DNA from: Prostheceraeus crozeri
Lineage: Eukaryota; Platyhelminthes; Polycladida; Euryleptidae
Length of the DNA stretch: 64,000 nt
Direction of reading: 5' to 3'
Assembly: GCA_907163375.1 (NCBI GenBank)
Contig: CAJQUW010011289.1
Location: 1-64,000, forward strand
A program made the position numbers and the translations under genes. How positions within the stretch are numbered: the stretch's first letter is position 1; each line of letters starts with the position of its first letter. The notes under the pieces were generated by a model that was not told the origin of the DNA, did not search any database, and saw nothing but the letters and a program-made list of their open reading frames with translations. Of the stretch, positions 41,345-52,859 are shown piece by piece.

Positions 41345-42960
41345 GACCATAAGTTTTGTGAATAGGAAAGTCCTGAAGCAGAACTCTTCATCAGCAGTGA
41401 TTTCAACTGTCATGATTCCTGTTAGCTGACGCAACATTTGATTTGGCCAACATCGTTAATGTTCCTAGCTCAAATGCTGCGACAGATAAAGTTTGTGAAA
41501 ATAATTGTGTTAAGACTTTTAATGTAGAGATTGCCCCACATTTGGGCACCACTGTTTTTCCTCTTAAGTTCGTTTTTTCATCTAGTATCTGAACGGATAT
41601 GTATAATCTACGAACGTCTCACAATGATGCTAAATGTACAAGATGATCTGAAATTGATTGGGGAAGTGTTCACTGCATTCCAATGTGAGCGAATGTGCAT
41701 CAGCTTTCTACGATCTCTTTCTGAGAACAAAGTAAAATTATTGTGGTGTAACAAAATGCGTCGTTCCTCGGTCGTTCCTGCAACAGCGCTTGGTCTATCG
41801 TGGATGAAATCCGTGATGAGAATGACATGAATATCAACACCCAAATAACTTCACTTTTTCTAGTGAATATGGCACAGCTGAAGAGATCAACAAACACTTC
41901 AATGAATTTTTGGGCGAAAATAGCATGTGTATTCCTTAGACATTGACATTTGCAGCGACAGAGAGAGAGTTTTTCATTTTCTACAAAAGTTGTTTGTCGG
42001 GGAGAATGCAACGGGTGAAGCTTGACTCGACAGACAGTTCCTTCACGAACATTACTAGTGGTGTTCCCCAAGGATCCATTTTGGGTCTTCATTTATTCGC
42101 AATTCATCATTCCTGTCGCCCCGATACTACTGGTATTAAGTACGCCGACGACGTAACACTAGTCGTATCAGCTTGTAAAAGTTTCTTTCATGGTTTGTGT
42201 ACAGTAAACGATGAAATATCAAATTTTTGTATGTCGTGATTCGGTAATCAATTGAGCATCAATTGTAATAAGACGAAAATCTTAAATGTTTTTACAACTG
42301 CTGAGCCAAGTCCTCAAATACCAGTCCATGAAGTTACTTTTCATTTGAACATTCTGGGTGTTGTTTTCAATAATGACAGGTTGACGTGGTTAAATCATTT
42401 TGAATTTTTAATTGCTTAACTGTCAAAACGTCTGTATGCAGTACGATGTCTAAAAGGCCTATTATCACACGATGAATTAATAGATGTGTTTAACGCAATT
42501 ATTCGATCTTGCTTCTATATCTTTTGTAAAACAGGGTATTGGTTTAAAATATCTTCGACCATATTCTGAAACAGAGCTTTTAAAATTATTCACGGTTTCG
42601 AATCTTCTAGCTGTACCAATTGTTCTACAGCATGTTGAATTTACAAGAAGGTCGCGAAACTCTTGAGCTGTGCTTCGCTTACATTGTACAATTGTAAATA
42701 ATTCTAACCAACTGGTGATTGATTTATTGCCGGTATTTAGAAGCATCCGAATTATTTTGCCACTTTCAAAATGCTCAATGGTGCCAATGGCTTTCGATTT
42801 TGTTGCTATAATTTAATTGTATTATCTTTGCTTGTATTCTCTTTTGGCAGAAGTTGTTTTACTTGTTTTTTGAATATACGGTTATTATTGTAATTCTGCT
42901 TATTTTTTCGGCCACGACCTTTTCGGTCGGTGCTACTACCACAACTATAACTCGGAGTCC
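41345..42960 (+). mobile_element. LINE remnant, copy 1 (Jockey/CR1-like reverse transcriptase)
   Basis: The segment is repeated in reverse complement at about 49485-51060. Its 3' end contains GGCCACGACCTTTTCGGTC. It codes for a worn reverse transcriptase in the plus direction. Only the 3' half of a typical LINE is present and the frames are broken, so it is dead. It begins about 50 bp beyond the Polinton's right target duplication. The clade is not certain. Confidence 0.75.
41940..42290 (+). pseudogene. LINE reverse transcriptase fragment
   Basis: The frame reads TSGVPQGSILG (domain 3) and about 25 residues on IKYADDVTLVVSA, the YADD catalytic box, then NEISNF and, past a stop, INCNKTKIL. 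These are standard non-LTR reverse transcriptase motifs. The stop near 42238 and shifted frames before it make it a pseudogene. Confidence 0.85.
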
Positions 42961-44399
42961 TACGAGGACTCAGGGAGATCCAGTACTAATCTAGGGATGT
43001 GGGCACTACTAGGGAGCGCTGCTTTAACCAGTTGCGATTTGGTGGCCTGGGATTTTCGCAGGGTATCCATCCAATTTGGGAATACCGTCCCAATCACATT
43101 CGCTAATAACTTCTGCTGCTGTGCTCCACAGTCGCTTGCTTGACTTCAAAGCATATTGAAAGGAAATGTCTCTCATTTAACAGTTGCAGATTTTGGGTAA
43201 GCAAACTGGTCGTACAAGTAAAACATTCTTTATTAATGTTTTTTATTTTGCATTTATTTTGCGCTAGCGCATGCGACCAGGTACGCTGACGATTCAAGCC
43301 CTATATCTTGATATTTGACATATTTTCTTTCTCCTCATTGATTGTGGATGTAACAGTGTCTATTTGCCCATTGATTGTAGGTAGAGTGTCGATTCAAAAA
43401 TTCACTGTATTCACTGTACATGTATCTGTATACAGTGAATATTTTTACATGAAAAGTATCAGTGTTTTGCGGAGATCATGTTCCTGCGTTCTAAAATATT
43501 ATTTGAGCAGTTTTTGCAACTAACATATACTATTGACTTTTGCAACTATTGATCACGATTTTTAGGTAGTATGAAACATGTCGGATATCAAAAGGAAAGA
43601 ATATCTGCTAGCAAGAATCTTAATTAAGCGGAAATTAAGCTGATTATCCTTGTGAATTTCATGAACTGCATTATAATACAAGTCTTCATGAAAAGATCGA
43701 GACCTTGTGCTTTTTTGGCGGAAATTCCAAGTTTTTAATTCAATTTTCATCGGCATGAGTTGATGATTCACTAAATCTATGTTTCATTTCTTGAACCTTC
43801 TGCATTACTGTCATGATCATTCAATTCCGCGGTAATTTCTTCAAAACAGCAAAACATTGCACATCTCCCATTTGGTATCAATGCCCAATGGTATCCCCCT
43901 CGAGTTCATTTAATAAAATCGAAAGTGTTTACACATTAGGGATTTAATAAATGCTGAGTTGCTACTCTCTTGCCTTTCTTGTTAGGAACCACCACATCAG
44001 GTCTTCCTGCTCATATCCTGCGATCCGTTTGAATTTGAAGTCTTCTTAACTGTTTCATTTTCGTTAACTGCTTAGGCATCAAGCAACTTCTTTGTCTTCT
44101 CAAATACTCTCAACCTGCAGGTTTGCTACATCCTCTAAACAACTCTGCCACTGCCGAGACTGCAATGCAACCAAACTTTGGATGCAGCATTAGCTTGGTA
44201 CAAAGAAAGTCTTTCATGAATTTCAATGGACAACTGGCATACAGAGCGGAGCTCCATGGCTCCAAAGATTGTGGAAAAATACGCTCCGCGAGAAAGCACA
44301 AAACAATTTTAATAGGTCTCACCGCTTTATATATTCTTGTTAGCTGTACATCAGTGCGGTTCACATCTGCGATCATAAGCCTTGACTAGAATGCAGAAA
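42961..44399. other. no gene recognised
   Basis: Past the LINE end there are only short frames on both strands, including opposite 88-codon frames at 44110-44389. None has recognisable domains. Confidence 0.35.
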
Positions 44400-46600
44400 G
44401 CTAGCTACACCAGGCGTTCAAAAGAGTGACTTTCCAAATATGTCGAAAATCGCAACTTTGAAGTTAGGCAAACTTTTTTTTTACATGCCAGTTTTGACTC
44501 CAAATTGATGCTGAAATTCAGAGACATGTTCACTTTCTTGCAGAAGATATTTGATAAGGCAGTCGATTGTTTATCTTTCTGTATGATGTCGATAATACAA
44601 AAATAGCATTATTGAAAAGTGACTTTTGTAGTGCTTGAAAACGTTACTTTGGTGATATGTTCTCTCAGAATATGTATGTTCTTTGACCTATATAAAAAAT
44701 TCAGTTCTGAAACTTACAGAAACATCAATCGACTGGTTTTTGAAATTTGCTCACTTTCCTTAACTTTCATACTTCTTGCAAGTAGTATAACTTGAAAAAT
44801 AGGATACAAAAATGCGCCAAGGGTAAACACGACGGGAATCTATTTACTATCATCTCATTGACTCTAGTCAAAATATGAGCGCAATTAGTCGAATGTTTTT
44901 CTCACTATATAGATTTTTGCAAAACCTTATATGTATGTAATGAATATAATTTCTATATATTGGGAACTTAAAGAAATGCGCCATGCACAGTTATCATTTA
45001 AGCAGGTCTAGCAGATTGTTTCTATTATAAATTTTGTCAAAGTAGACTATTTTGTCGGCTAGATTCTATTTTATCGATAATTTTGCATATGTATGTAGTG
45101 AATAATTTTAATTTTCTAAATTTAATTTTTTTGATAATTTTGATTTCTTAATAATATATTTTTTTTAATTTAATGAAATTTTGCGAAGATAATATGCAGA
45201 ATAGAGACAAAAAATTTCATGTTACTCGTTATCAGGTTTCTATAACCGACTATCAGACTGATATTTCAAATGCCAAACACTTCTAACCGCTTCTTAGCGG
45301 CTTCAGACATTTGGCTCTCCATCGCATTGAACAAATGTTGAGCTATTTCCAGAAGAACATGAAGGGAGGTAAAAGCAACAGAATATAAGAACCTTGTTGT
45401 ACAACAGACGTTTAGAATTGCAGTTCCAGAAGTGACTGCATTTGAAATATCAGTCTGATAGTCAGCTATAGAAGCCTGATAATGAGTATCATGAATTTTT
45501 TTATCTCTGTTCTGCATATAATCTTCGCAAAATATATCCGTGTCTGTGGACCAAGTGCAATAAAGACAAAGGTGTTTTACATTTCAAGTCAAAATTTCAA
45601 GCGGTAATTGTAAATTTTAATATCTCCCATCCCGAAAGAAAAACAATGAATGTGTATTTATGATTTCTATCGTAGCTTTTAACAAACTAATCTGAAACCA
45701 TTTGTAAAAGCTCATCTTCTCTATCATTTGATAGAATATTTGCTGTTGTGGACACGCTCTCGGATTTCCGGAAACCAGGAGTGGTATGGCTCAGCGAGCA
45801 TGCAATCGAATCGAGCTACCACTTCTATATAGAATCATGGAGACGGTGCATCAAGTCTCTAAAGGAAACTTTAAGGCGATGGGTCCTAGACTTGAATCAC
45901 ACACGATTTTGGACTGTCTTTAGTGATCGAATGCTTACTCTCACTAGATAATCATTCCTCTCATAGATAATATTCTTCTCTACTGTTTTGTATGGCATCG
46001 TTGCATATTGTGTAGTATCGTTATACATTTTTACTCAATAAAATGTCGATAGATCTGCTTCATTTTTTAGTAAATTATTAAGAAAACATTCAAGTATCAA
46101 ACAGTCATTAAGTCAGCTGAGGCGCATTTTTGGTACGGTAGATATAGGTGCAAATTCAGGAAATTTAAAGATTAAAAAAAATGTTAGACTAGTCTACTTT
46201 GACAGAATTTGTAATAGAAGCAATCTGCTAGACCTGCTTAAATGATAACTGTGCATGGCGCATTTCTTTAAGTTCCCAATATAAAGAGATTATATTCACT
46301 ACATACATATGCGGTTTTGCAAAAATCTATATAGTGAGAAAAACATTCGACTAATTGCGCTCATATTTTGACTAGATGTCAATGAGATCCTATTTTTCAA
46401 GTTATACTACTTGCAAGAAGTATGAAAGTTAAGGAAAGTGAGCAAATTTCAAAAACCTGTCGATTGATGTTTCTGTAAGTTTCAGAACTGAATTTAGATA
46501 ATTCAAAGAACATACTCTGAAGTTTTCAGACATGGCGCAAAAAATTGACTTTTTGTTTATTTTCCGACATGTGAAAAATGAATTACGACTTGGAATGCAA
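44400..46600. mobile_element. large inverted-repeat transposon, non-autonomous or decayed
   Basis: Bases about 44640-45090 return as reverse complement at about 46150-46540, sharing runs such as TTTTGCAAAA and GCGCCATGCACAGTTATCAT. A second inner pair matches about 45180-45270 to about 45430-45535. The right arm has about 570 bp (45540-46110) with no partner. No transposase is recognisable. Ends and target duplication were not resolved. Confidence 0.6.
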
Positions 46601-46891
46601 ATTTTGCAATCTAAAATATGTTGATTCAAAGCATTTTGATTATATTTATTTATAGGTAGTGAGATAATAACATTTGAGAGTCAGATTTACAATTCTCAAT
46701 TCGATTTTAATATACGTAAGTCTAAGGCATTACATAAATAATCAATAAGTATTCAACCATCAACAAGTATGTATTATGTAATTTTTTAACATAAAATTCA
46801 CAATAAATCTAATCTAGTGTAATGCCACACTATCAAAAAGAAATAGCTGCGATTGTTATTAGTGAAAAAGTTATTTGACAGTAGTACATAA

Positions 46892-49171
46892 TCCGCAGGT
46901 GGGCATGGGGTCCAATGGACCCCAGAGTAAGCAAGCATACATTATTGAATATCTCGGAAACTACTGAAGCTAGATTCATGAAACTTCATTAATTCCTCAA
47001 GACCTCAGGGGTACCCAATATACTATTGGACGGATGAATTTGGTTTCGTCGCATAGCTGTGACAGACACTTAGTACATCCGAGATCATTGGGTCCATTGG
47101 ACCCCAAGTACAATATTAACTCGCTTATTTCATGAAACGTGTTTTACAGGTGAGAAAACACTGCAATTTGCTTTTTTACTAAATCTATCAGTTTATCATT
47201 GTAGCACTTTCTCAAATAACACCGCAACAATCATATGTAGGCCTAGGCATGTATCGTTACTGAAATGCGTAGGTAATGGTAGTAGTACAATGGGTAGGAA
47301 TATCTCATTGAAGTTTTTCGAATTTGCATGGAAGACACTCGATGTAGGATGAAGAAATTTCCTTTATTGTTGAACCGGTCAGTTTCTGGATTTGCAATGC
47401 CTTCGCTATTTCCTGATTGGTCAACCGCGATCAGAATAGTGTCGTTTAATCTGCAGACAATGACATTGATGATATTGACAGTTTGGATTCTTCTAATTCG
47501 AGTGATGAAGAATATATGGACAGCCATGTCGATGTCAACTTGCCGATAAGTAGTGACGATTCAAGGAGCTTCATATCCCGTGATGGTAAAGTTTGAAAAA
47601 GAGAAGTTCCTACTGAAGGGCGTTTACAGATCTGAAGACATAATGAGGGTGGGTGAAGGGATAACTCAGAAAGAAGAAGGAAAATTGGGAATGAGCAACC
47701 TATTGTTGACTTCTTTGAGGCTACATTCGATCAGAAGTTATGGGAACTATCAGAAAAGAAACAAATCTAGAAGGACGACGTGTTTTGGGTGACGACTGGA
47801 AAGAAATTGATGGCATTGAAATGCGTGAATTTGTTGGTATGTAAAGGTGTCTACAAATCCTGTGGAGAAAGTATATCGGAGCTAAGGTCAACAGCAGTAA
47901 GACCCATCTTTTCTTTTTTTACAGGATTGAATCTTCCTAGACGATTGAAGGAGAAAAAATGACATTACTTGAAACATTAGATCATATAGGAAGGGAATTC
48001 CGAAGCAGTTGACACCCTATGCGTCGAGAGAACAATTTTTATCCATGTTTGTGATTAACGAAAAAGATGATACCACACTCTTCTCTCAAATAAGGCGAAA
48101 AGAAAGAAAATAATATGTACTGTTACTCAGCACACTTCACCGCGATGCAAATGATTATAACATGACCAAAGGCGGCGTGGATGCAACAGATGAAGGAGTA
48201 TAAGTACACTACATATTCGGTAAAACTTATTTCAAGGAGATGGCATGTTACTTTGTTTTGCAATAAAATAGATCTATCTGCATTCAATGCATTCACTTCA
48301 CTGTAATGTAAAACCTCAGTATGGAAAGCTTGAAAAGCTTGGATTTTCTTTGAATGCCTCTCGTCGTGAAAGACGCGTTGGAAATACACCTTTCGACATG
48401 AGTCCAGCTGTCAGGCGTTCTATAAGTCAACTTGGAAATATCGAATCAATTGCTTCCTGAGCTGATGAAGGTACTCTGACATTATAGTAGTGTATTCTAC
48501 TAACTCGATGTTATGATTATGTACCAATCAGTATATTTCAATTTCCATATAAAATCACGTTATTATTCTTATCAGTGAACACTGTAGGCCTACGTGCATA
48601 TCGAGGTATGTTGTACAAGTACTCATTGTACTGTTACGTACTTATACGTGTATTTCTATTGATGACTAAAGCTACAAAGTAAAAATAAGCATTACGCGAT
48701 GATTGAGTGATTTACATGTAAACTGATGAAACATGCAAACCTATCAAATCATCAATGTGAATGATTTAATTTATGTCCATGCGATGATATTATCTGGATG
48801 ATAAAAGCGTACTTAATGTTTTCGGATACTGCCGTGTTTATGAGAGGAGCAAAGACAGAAAAACAAAAGATGTGCGGGAATTTTGTTTGTTGCCAGCATT
48901 CGCATGTTGTATTTTTTCAATGTATTGGTAATGATGACTTTGGACTTTTGCGATAATTATGCGCGACAATATTTGATATAGGCCTCTATCTTTACACTCC
49001 TTTGAATGGAATGATGATCATTATACATTGTTATTCAGATACAGAGCGTTCTTGATGCAGTTGTAAAAGCAATGCAATCAGAATTTTATTCAGAACGACT
49101 TCTTTCACAATGAATATTGTGTTGGGACCCAATGACCTTATTAGGGTTAATTTTTTTCATTCATCCGCGGG
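46892..49171 (+). mobile_element. dead piggyBac element
   Basis: Weakly matching ends TCCGCAGGTGGG and CCCGCGGATGAA (right end in reverse complement) are flanked by ATAA and TCAA, consistent with a worn TTAA duplication. Near both ends are GGTCCAATGGACC-type palindromes (46907-46923, 47089-47106). The interior codes for broken piggyBac transposase in the plus direction. Confidence 0.7.
47455..48300 (+). pseudogene. piggyBac transposase pseudogene
   Basis: Pieces in shifting frames match piggyBac transposase. They are an acidic start (DSLDSSNSSDEEY), then EIDGIEMREFVG, GVYKSCGESISEL and LNLPRRLKEK, then YNMTKGGVDATDE, and finally WHVTLFCNKIDLSAFNAF. The stretch that should hold the first two catalytic aspartates is missing between LNLPRRL and YNMTKGGVD. 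There are several frameshifts and stops, so it is inactive. It is a different lineage from the element at 60.9 kb. Confidence 0.8.
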
Positions 49172-49484
49172 TCAATACATATAATTTTTTTGCAAGGTGA
49201 CTTAAAGCTGTACATACGAAAGACATATAAATGAGGACGAATTTGCATCGGGTCTCGTATAAAAAAAATACCAACAACTCGTATTTCATCGTAAAACAGC
49301 CAATCACAGATAGAATAGTTCGTATCGCTACATCCCAATCACATACGAAAGTAAGTGAGATTTCATATGAAAAACATACCAGATCTCTGCAAACACACAG
49401 GAATCTCGTATGACATGTTAGCTTCAAATTGTATGTGAATGGTATGTTTGAACGTAATTTCCGTATCCTGTGATTTACAGAGTA

Positions 49485-51060
49485 GTTGTGATAGTAATAC
49501 CGATCGAAACGGTCGTGGCTGAAAAACAGACAAGTACAATAATAAGCGCTTATTCAATTAACAAGAAATACAAAATCCTCCAAAAAAGAAACATGGAGAA
49601 TAATCTGATCTGACAACAAAAGATAATACATAATAAAAATTAGAGCAACAAAATATGTAACTATTGGCGTGGATGTTGATAATGACAAAGTAATTCGGCT
49701 GCTTCTAAATACGGGCAATAAATCAAATAGCACATGGTTAGAATTACTTAAAATTTTGAAATGCAAGTGCAGCTCAAAGGTTTCATAACTTTATTGTAGA
49801 TTCAACATACAATTGGTACACAGATCTTTTAGAGAACCGAGTCAAAGATTTTCTCAAACCAATGTCCAGTTTTAGAAAAGATTTAGACGCAAAATCAAAT
49901 AATTGCGTTTAACACATCTATTAATTGATAGTGTCATAATAAGCCTTTTAGACATCGTACTGCAGACGTTTTGACAGTTTACCAATTAAGAAGTCAAAAT
50001 GATTTGACCACGTCAACCTGTCATTGAAAACAACACTCAGAATGTTCAAATGACAAGTACCTTCAAGGTTGAGGATTTGGCTGAGCAGTTGTGAAAACAT
50101 TTAAGACCTTCTCATTACAACTGATGCTCACTTAATAACCAAAAAAAATCTACAAAAATTTGATATTTCATCGTTCACTGTACACAAGTCATCAAAGAAA
50201 CGATTACAAGCTGATACGACTAGTGTTTCATCGTCGGCGTACTTAATACCAGTGGTATCGGGGCGACAGGAATGATAAATTACGAATAAATGAAGACCCA
50301 AAATGGATCCTTGGGGAACACCACCAGTAATGTTCGTGAAGAAACTGTCTGTCGAGTCATGCTTCACCCGTTGCTTTCTAGCCGACAAACAGCTTCTATA
50401 GAAAACAGATTCTGTCGTTGCAAATGTCAACGCCTGAGCGCGAAATTTCAAGAGGATCACAAATGCCATTATTCACACTCACAGGTAAAAAATATACATT
50501 GAATTTTTTCTTGATCTCCTCCGCTGAGTCATATTCACTAACAAATTGAAGTTATTTGGGTGTTGGCATTCATATTACGCTAAACAGGGAGTTTATCCAC
50601 GACAGACCAAACGTCTTTTTAGGAACGACGCATTTTGTTGCACCACAATAATTTTACTTTGTCTGTATACATGTGATATCGCAATAAGGATGGTAAAAAT
50701 CTGATGCGCACTCGTTTACACTAGAATGTGAGACCAATCAATGTCAGATTATCTTGTACATGTAACATGAGTATGAAACTTTCGAAGATGACAAGCCTTC
50801 AAAATAACTAGATGATATAACAATATTTTAAGAAAGCAGTGGTGCACAAAGGGGGAGCAGCCTCTACATTAAAAGTGTCAACACAACAATTTTCACAGAA
50901 AATGTTATCTGTCGTAGCATTCAAGAGCATAGAAACATAAACGATGTTGGTCAAATCACAATTATGCGTCAGATAAGAGGAATCATGATCGTTATCAAAT
51001 CACTGCTAATGAAAACTTTTGTTTCAGGACTTGTTCTATTCACAGACCTGGCATTTTGAT
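49485..51060 (-). mobile_element. LINE remnant, copy 2 (inverted)
   Basis: This is the reverse complement of 41345-42960, with a reverse transcriptase fragment on the minus strand at about 50128-50469 (GGVPQGSILG, then IKYADDETLVVSA). Frames are broken. Its 3' end (near 49490) abuts copy C of the TA-flanked family exactly. Confidence 0.8.
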
Positions 51061-51126
51061 ATAGCTGCATGCATTGTCATAAGAATAAAGTTTTGAAAAA
51101 ATATTTCAGGATGTGAGGGCCTTCTA

Positions 51127-51180
51127 AAACGCTGGTCGGTTATGATTTTTTATTGGTTACGAATAGTGACGAATAGTGAC
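51127..51180. repeat. fragment of the 218-bp MITE family
   Basis: The words CTAAAACGCT and TTTTTTATTGGTTACGAATAGTG match the second half of 18757-18974. GTGACGAATA is repeated. Both ends are missing. Confidence 0.6.
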
Positions 51181-51199
51181 CTGCATTATGAGGTCACAT

Positions 51200-52671
51200 T
51201 TCACACTCAGAACACATCAAATAAAAACGTCAGTGGCACAAAAATTAAATTACCCGTTGCGGTAGCATGGGGTTAATAGAGTCTGATACTCATTCAATCT
51301 AAGATCAACGCATGGCTCAATGCACATACACACTATAGCTCAATATAGATGAAATTACAATTAAACTCAGTTATATACTTGTGCAGTATCATAACACCAT
51401 GAGAAAACCATCATTTAAACGCAAAGATGAGAACAGCTGTACATGCACCACAATCAGATGAATAAGTAAAGCGTTTATAGATAAGTTAGAAATCAATCAT
51501 GAAATTCCATCTCATTCCACACAGAAGTGAACTGCGTGTAAAGGAAAATGGTTATAGTCATACAGTACACAAAAACACACGAAAATGCACACAAAAGACA
51601 CACTTCTACATTCATCTTGTTGGAAACAATGAATTCAAGCGTCACGATGTCGAACAAAATGGAACGAGCCTTCCAGACATGAAAAATCTCTTTGGAACAA
51701 CATGTAATAAGGGATGGTCAGATAGAAATCACTTTTTGAAAAACTTCAGTGACATTCTTCATGCGTTCGAACAATATCACAAATATATGATGCAGGGCCA
51801 ATTATTCTACCAGTATGTGCGTGTTTTCTAAGAATCAGTAAATTTGAAATGACAACACGTGACAATTCGCAAAGTGCCATCCCAATATACACGTGACAAT
51901 AGACATGATCAATCCACAAAAAATGTCGATTAATTGCTTGTTGGTGACATATGGTTTCAAAGATCTCAGAGCATGAAGACGACGGGAGGCGCGTGAAATG
52001 TCGCTGTCAAAATGCTCATCTCAAGTCACATTTGCTGTTGTCTATGACGATGAGAACATCAACCGAATTGATCAGCACAGTGTTCGGGTAAGAGACAGGA
52101 ATCCAGTGCACCCCACAGCCATATAATGTGTATTTCTATTTAACATTTTTAAGGAGGATAACCGCTCATGCTCATGCAGAATCATCATTTTTGACAGTGA
52201 TTCTGCATGTGATATTTCATTTGAATTGAATCAATAGAATTATGATAGATAGGTCCAGGGCATAGAGATAGATCGAAGAGGGACTAGAAATTCCCATCAC
52301 AAAACAACGCCCCGAGATGGAATATGGCGCAAAGTTCCAAGGAAAGCTCATAAAACGAAGTACAATTTTAACACTAACCGATTCAGACGTGCAAATATAA
52401 GACAAGCAAATATAAGACAAGCAAATATTTTTGAATGCACGTGCTCGTGCCACATCATGGATAGGCGAAGTTCAGTTGAAAGTCCTGCTGAAAACACCTG
52501 TGAATACAACAAAATGCATAAGCAGGTATTCGGTTCAACACACGCCTGACACACCTGTTCATTTAAGCAAAACTCAGTGAAGCGCACGTGCGGTCGGACA
52601 AGCACGTGTGCCATGCAGCCAGCTAAATGCAAGGACATCCAGTTCATGCATGCGAGCGCTTATATCATCAA
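51200..52671. other. 3' flank of the lectin gene; no other gene recognised
   Basis: This would hold the 3' untranslated region of the minus-strand gene ending at 52672, but I saw no canonical AATAAA on that strand. A 110-codon plus-strand frame (51499-51831) is unrecognised. Confidence 0.3.
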
Positions 52672-52859
52672 TTAGAGAGTGACATGTGATTCATATTCTC
52701 CTCCGGTTGTCGAGCTGTATAGATGACAAATCCGTTCTTTGTAAGTAAATGATCTGCAGCTTTGTCCTTGTGAGTTGCACTCTCTTGCACATTCAAGAAT
52801 GGTCGACAATTTGACTTCCTTGAATGCTGTTTCCGGTTTTGTAGACTTAATGCGAAGGT
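52672..52859 (-). CDS. last coding exon: PAN/apple domain and stop
   Basis: The acceptor is GCCTTTCAG, entry is in phase 1, and TAA is at 52672-52674. The exon encodes LECARECNSQGQSCRSF, then ERICHLYSS, the cysteine pattern of a PAN/apple domain, which binds proteins or sugars. It has 188 nt. Confidence 0.82.

Larger units (their letters stand above)
46664..49484 (+). mobile_element. TA-flanked repeat family, copy C, split by a piggyBac
   Basis: The left part (46664-46891) matches 55586-56020 and the right part (49172-49484) matches 56030-56325 of copy B. The 2.3 kb between is a piggyBac. The right end (GATTTACAGAG) is worn and abuts the 3' end of the second LINE copy. Confidence 0.7.

Noticed and set aside
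44110-44389. Overlapping 88-codon frames on both strands
   Set aside because: They mirror each other, have no family resemblance and lie in transposon-rich DNA.
51499-51831. 110-codon plus-strand frame as a gene
   Set aside because: Unrecognised, no supporting neighbours or splice structure; left only as a note.
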